35,687 nt of DNA from assembly GCA_028285205.1 (NCBI GenBank), contig JANQQA010000202.1:1-35687 (forward strand), in the 5' to 3' direction. Positions within the stretch are counted from its first letter, which is position 1, and every line of letters starts with the position of its first letter. This stretch comes from Bythopirellula sp. (GTDB taxonomy: Bacteria > Planctomycetota > Planctomycetia > Pirellulales > Lacipirellulaceae). The notes beneath the pieces are model-generated. The model searched no databases. It saw only the letters and a list, made by a program, of their open reading frames with translations, and was not told the origin of the DNA. The translations under genes were made by a program, and so were the position numbers. This document shows positions 33,096 to 35,687 of this stretch, piece after piece.

Positions 33096-33688
33096 GATTC
33101 GTCAGTGGTGCTGTCAGCTTCGTTTACAGGAATCGATTCGTAGGCGTCGCGCTCGGGGACGTAGCGGACTCTCTCGATGAAGGAGATGATCCTCGTGTTC
33201 CAGATGATCAGCAGCAGAGCGAATCCGAAATTCAGCCCGCACGTCAGCAAGCTATTCATGTAGTTGTATTCCGCCGAGCCATAATCGATCGAGGCCACGG
33301 AGATCCGAACCACGCCGGATAGCATGCCCAACACAACCCCTGATAGCGCCTGCAAGCCGAGCAGTAGCGCGTAGACAGCGAGCAGTTGGATGCCGACTTT
33401 TAGCGCGTTCGATTCAGAGGACGGTGTTGTTTGAACTGCGGGCTCGCTGGCCAATTCGGTGCCATAGAACCGTGATGAAATGGCGGGTGCGAAGAGCAAG
33501 AACACAATCGCCAAGCCTGTTCTCAGCAGAAACCAAATCGCCATGGAACTCCAATACGGAAATCCTTGGCCAGAACCAAACGCCGACAAGGCGTAGAACA
33601 AGGACGGGACGAACTCTTGCAGCGACTGCAACAGCAACCAAACGCCAAACAGTCGCAACGCGAGGCAGAACCATTCCTTGCTTGTCAT
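33092..33688 (-). CDS. Four-TM membrane protein of unknown function
   Basis: ATG 33686-33688 (MTSKEWFCLALRLFGVWLLL) follows GAGGAGG at the correct distance; five more residues could be read upstream without a ribosome binding site. The 198-residue product has about four hydrophobic segments, near 5-24, 46-68 (WSSMAIWFLLRTGLAIVFLL), 96-125 (VGIQLLAVYALLLGLQALSG) and 146-166 (LTCGLNFGFALLLIIWNTRI), with an acidic C-terminus (EADSTTDES). It sits 31 bases after the LarA-like gene on the same strand and overlaps the next small membrane gene by four bases, forming a tight operon. No enzyme or transporter signature is recognised. Confidence 0.65.
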   Translation of the reverse strand: MTSKEWFCLALRLFGVWLLLQSLQEFVPSLFYALSAFGSGQGFPYWSSMAIWFLLRTGLAIVFLLFAPAISSRFYGTELASEPAVQTTPSSESNALKVGIQLLAVYALLLGLQALSGVVLGMLSGVVRISVASIDYGSAEYNYMNSLLTCGLNFGFALLLIIWNTRIISFIERVRYVPERDAYESIPVNEADSTTDES

Positions 33689-33719
33689 GTTCAGCCTCCT
33701 CAACGTTGCGCGTCGGGCG

Positions 33720-34991
33720 TCAGTCTGTCATTCGAGATTCGTGTGCCCACAGGCCGAGGGCCGGATTGCTGACGAAGAAAATCTCTTCGCCGTCGACCTT
33801 CTGCAGGCCGTCGCTTAGCTTGGTTGGATCGTACTTCGCCGAGAACTCGGCAAGATTGCCGTATTGGTAGCCAACGCCCTCGATTTCTTCTCGCGTCAGC
33901 TTGCCGGGGCAGTAGGTGATCGAGAATCGCCCTTCCGACGAGCCATGAATCAAGTGTGCCGCGGCGGATAGGTTGCTGCGCAAGTCTTCGTTTTCTTCGA
34001 CTGCTTCTAGGATTTCCGGCGTGGTGCGATAACCGTACTTGCGAATCAATACGTCGATCTGCGGATCTTCGCCAAAGGTGCCGACTGCCGGGCCCAAGAC
34101 GATCAGCTCACCGCCGTCGGCGATCGCCATCCGCGTGCGATAGATGGCCTTGTTGCCCAGCCAGGTGCTGTGGAATTCCTCTGGGTCGAGGTAGACGACC
34201 ACTTTCTTGAGCGGCTCATCCACCATCTGAAAATTCACCTGCAGCGACAACTCGCAAGCTCGTTCGAAGCACTCGACGTCGTCGCCAATGAATAGGCCGC
34301 GCACGACTAACTCGCCATCGTCATTAGGACCGATCACCGTTTGCACAAACAGCAGCGGGAGATTCTCACAGAAGTTGTCCTGTGCGTAGTTCAGGATCTT
34401 TCTGAGCGGCGTATTCGCGCGGCCCATCATCCGTTCCATGCCGTACACGGCGCCGATGTAGTGGCTCTCGTTGATCCCACGCACGCCGCCGGTGCCGACG
34501 AAAATGTTCTTGTTGTAGTTCGCCATGCCGATCACCTCGTGCGGCACCACTTGCCCGATCGACAAGATTAGATCGTAGGGCTCGTTCCACAGCTTCTTGT
34601 TCATTTGGCATGGCCAAGGCTCGCGATAGATGCCTTCGGTCGCGGCGGCGACGAAGTAAGCGGGCACCGTTCCAATCGTGTCGACGTCGTTGCGCCAATC
34701 GTGATAGCGAAACAGTTCGGCAGGCAGGCCAGGAAACATCTTCTCCTTCTGCCAGTCGGGCATTTCAAAGTGCGTGCCGACGGCAGGCATCACGTCGACA
34801 AGACGGTCACCGTAGTAATCGTGCGCCATGCAGGTCAACTGCCCTGCCCTGCTGTTAAAACGAGTGAAATCTGGCGGTACGGCTATCACGCGCTCGCGTC
34901 GGCCCAGCTGCTCGAACACGCCCGCCAGCGCATCACGTAACTGGGCGTCGGAAAGTTCGGTCGTGGGGCTGCCGGCAGCAAAGTACAGCAT
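33720..34991 (-). CDS. LarA-family nickel-pincer epimerase/racemase-like protein (DUF2088)
   Basis: ATG 34989-34991 starts a 423-residue protein, the same length as lactate racemase LarA. No strong Shine-Dalgarno sequence is visible. The LarA fold is recognised by VIAVPPDFTRFN (with Arg44) and AVGTHFEM (H74), then IGQVVPHEVIG (H151), NYNKNIFVG (K161) and INESHYIG (H177). The spacing H151-K161-H177 (10 and 16 residues) equals that of H174, K184 and H200 of the Lactobacillus plantarum enzyme, where Lys tethers the nickel-pincer nucleotide and His200 binds nickel. It therefore probably binds this cofactor and epimerises or racemises a 2-hydroxy acid. The substrate is not clear: many homologues act on other hydroxy acids than lactate. 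The cofactor-synthesis genes larB, larC and larE are not in the window. Confidence 0.8.
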   Translation of the reverse strand: MLYFAAGSPTTELSDAQLRDALAGVFEQLGRRERVIAVPPDFTRFNSRAGQLTCMAHDYYGDRLVDVMPAVGTHFEMPDWQKEKMFPGLPAELFRYHDWRNDVDTIGTVPAYFVAAATEGIYREPWPCQMNKKLWNEPYDLILSIGQVVPHEVIGMANYNKNIFVGTGGVRGINESHYIGAVYGMERMMGRANTPLRKILNYAQDNFCENLPLLFVQTVIGPNDDGELVVRGLFIGDDVECFERACELSLQVNFQMVDEPLKKVVVYLDPEEFHSTWLGNKAIYRTRMAIADGGELIVLGPAVGTFGEDPQIDVLIRKYGYRTTPEILEAVEENEDLRSNLSAAAHLIHGSSEGRFSITYCPGKLTREEIEGVGYQYGNLAEFSAKYDPTKLSDGLQKVDGEEIFFVSNPALGLWAHESRMTD

Positions 34992-35185
34992 GTTGGGAGT
35001 TTGGAAGGGGTAGTGTGGAATTCAAGTCACGACAGGTTGCGAGCTACGCCGACCCGCAATCTTCCATGATACCCGCAGCAGAAGCTCGCACGTAAGTGTC
35101 CCCGAGCCAACGAGTCTAGCGGCATGTGTCGTGCGGCCAATGTGTCGCGCTTGCTGAATTCCATCACCGCATCGATAATGAACCA

Positions 35186-35687
35186 ATGCCCTCCCCCGAT
35201 TCCCCTCCGTCCCGCGAGCCGCACCTGTTTCGCTTTGGTTTGCGGCATCTGTTTGTCATCGTCACGCTGCTGAGCGTCTTGTGCGCCGCGCTGGTGCTGA
35301 CGAAGGGGCCAGTACCGCTGGTGATCGCGGTGACGGCGCTGCTGATCGCGGCGCACGTGTTTGGCACATTGGTAGGAAACCGACTGCGCGACACTTCTGC
35401 CGACGTGCGTCGGTGGCGGACGTCGAATCCCAAGCTCGACGACGACCACCCACGCGCGGAATCCCAAATCACTGAGGCTGCCCGTGCCACGCTGCCACCT
35501 GCAACTCCCCTCGCGGACCACGGTCGAGTAAGCAATTGGCTGTTGTGGTTTGTGATCGGTGGCGCTGCCATCGGGATGATTGTGGGCGGTACAGTCCTGT
35601 GGCTCACAATTGGCGGACGGATCGGTTGGGCAGGATGGGTCGTTGGTACGCTGTCGTGCGCGGTACTTGGCACGTGGGCGGCATTCC
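35186..35687 (+). CDS. Membrane protein, N-terminal part (cut by window edge)
   Basis: The frame starts at ATG 35186 (MPSPDSPPSREPHLFRFGLR) and stays open to the window end, giving 167 visible residues. A hydrophobic hairpin at about 19-60 (HLFVIVTLLSVLCAALVL, VPLVIAVTALLIAAHVFGTL) is followed by a hydrophilic loop of about 55 residues. Two more membrane segments come next (WLLWFVIGGAAIGMIVGGTV, IGWAGWVVGTLSCAVLGTW). The FRFGLRHLFVIVTLLS opening is of a type frequent in planctomycete membrane proteins. It is divergent from the LarA-like gene, with 194 bases between them. No Shine-Dalgarno sequence is obvious, and no function can be assigned. Confidence 0.6.
   Translation, partial: MPSPDSPPSREPHLFRFGLRHLFVIVTLLSVLCAALVLTKGPVPLVIAVTALLIAAHVFGTLVGNRLRDTSADVRRWRTSNPKLDDDHPRAESQITEAARATLPPATPLADHGRVSNWLLWFVIGGAAIGMIVGGTVLWLTIGGRIGWAGWVVGTLSCAVLGTWAAF

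Noticed and set aside
1..35687. CRISPR array, prophage or IS element
   Set aside because: No regularly spaced repeats, integrase, transposase or phage structural genes are visible anywhere in the window.

Overview
The window looks like chromosomal DNA of a planctomycete, most likely from the Pirellulales. Four neighbouring genes encode secreted proteins ending in a PEP-CTERM sorting signal, three of them preceded by dockerin-like Ca-binding loops. There are also giant FG-GAP/ASPIC proteins, a secretin-domain protein without a pore, many small membrane proteins without recognised families, moderate-to-high G+C and loose operon structure. No phage, IS element, CRISPR array, rRNA or tRNA gene was recognised. 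The assignment rests on gene content and family knowledge, not on a database search.

Layout. 1-236 (minus) is the start of a probable RtcB-like RNA ligase cut by the window edge; about 930 bases without a convincing gene follow. 1168-9400 is an exosortase-substrate cluster: a frameshifted PEP-CTERM gene (plus), two dockerin/PEP-CTERM proteins (minus) and a 1431-residue beta-solenoid-like surface protein (plus). Inside this cluster, at 4490-4853, is a compact unassigned transcription unit: a consensus promoter, several hairpins, a perfect Shine-Dalgarno sequence before a 13-codon frame, and a 14-bp-stem intrinsic terminator. 9470-11035 holds a small acidic protein and an NAD-type isocitrate dehydrogenase. 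11297-18420 is a two-gene unit (secretin N-domain protein, then a 1388-residue FG-GAP/ASPIC/TPR protein) that meets a coiled-coil membrane protein tail to tail, with both stop codons in one CTAG. 19092-21792 (minus) is a six-TM membrane protein followed by glutamyl-tRNA synthetase.

22247-25698 (plus) carries an HD/PAS/GGDEF signalling protein, a small coiled-coil protein and Mn-type superoxide dismutase with its own promoter and terminator. 26205-29476 contains a ferric-reductase-like haem membrane protein, repeat-like hairpin DNA and two lipoproteins. 29582-34991 (all minus) has a small protein with an L7/L12-like C-terminal helix, a GGDEF protein with a degenerate active site but an intact I-site, a 54-residue one-TM protein, a zinc-ribbon membrane protein whose C-terminus resembles the OB-fold domain of ATP-dependent DNA ligases, two translationally coupled small membrane proteins, and a LarA-family (nickel-pincer) enzyme. 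The window ends in a partial plus-strand membrane protein.

The main themes are cell-surface export (PEP-CTERM, secretin, FG-GAP and lipoprotein genes), c-di-GMP signalling (one apparently active cyclase with I-site, one probable c-di-GMP receptor) and scattered housekeeping (icd-like, gltX, sod). The most interesting unexplained items are the 4490-4853 RNA/small-ORF unit, the ligase-OB-like membrane protein at 31522-32634, and the degenerate-GGDEF protein with its tiny membrane partner.
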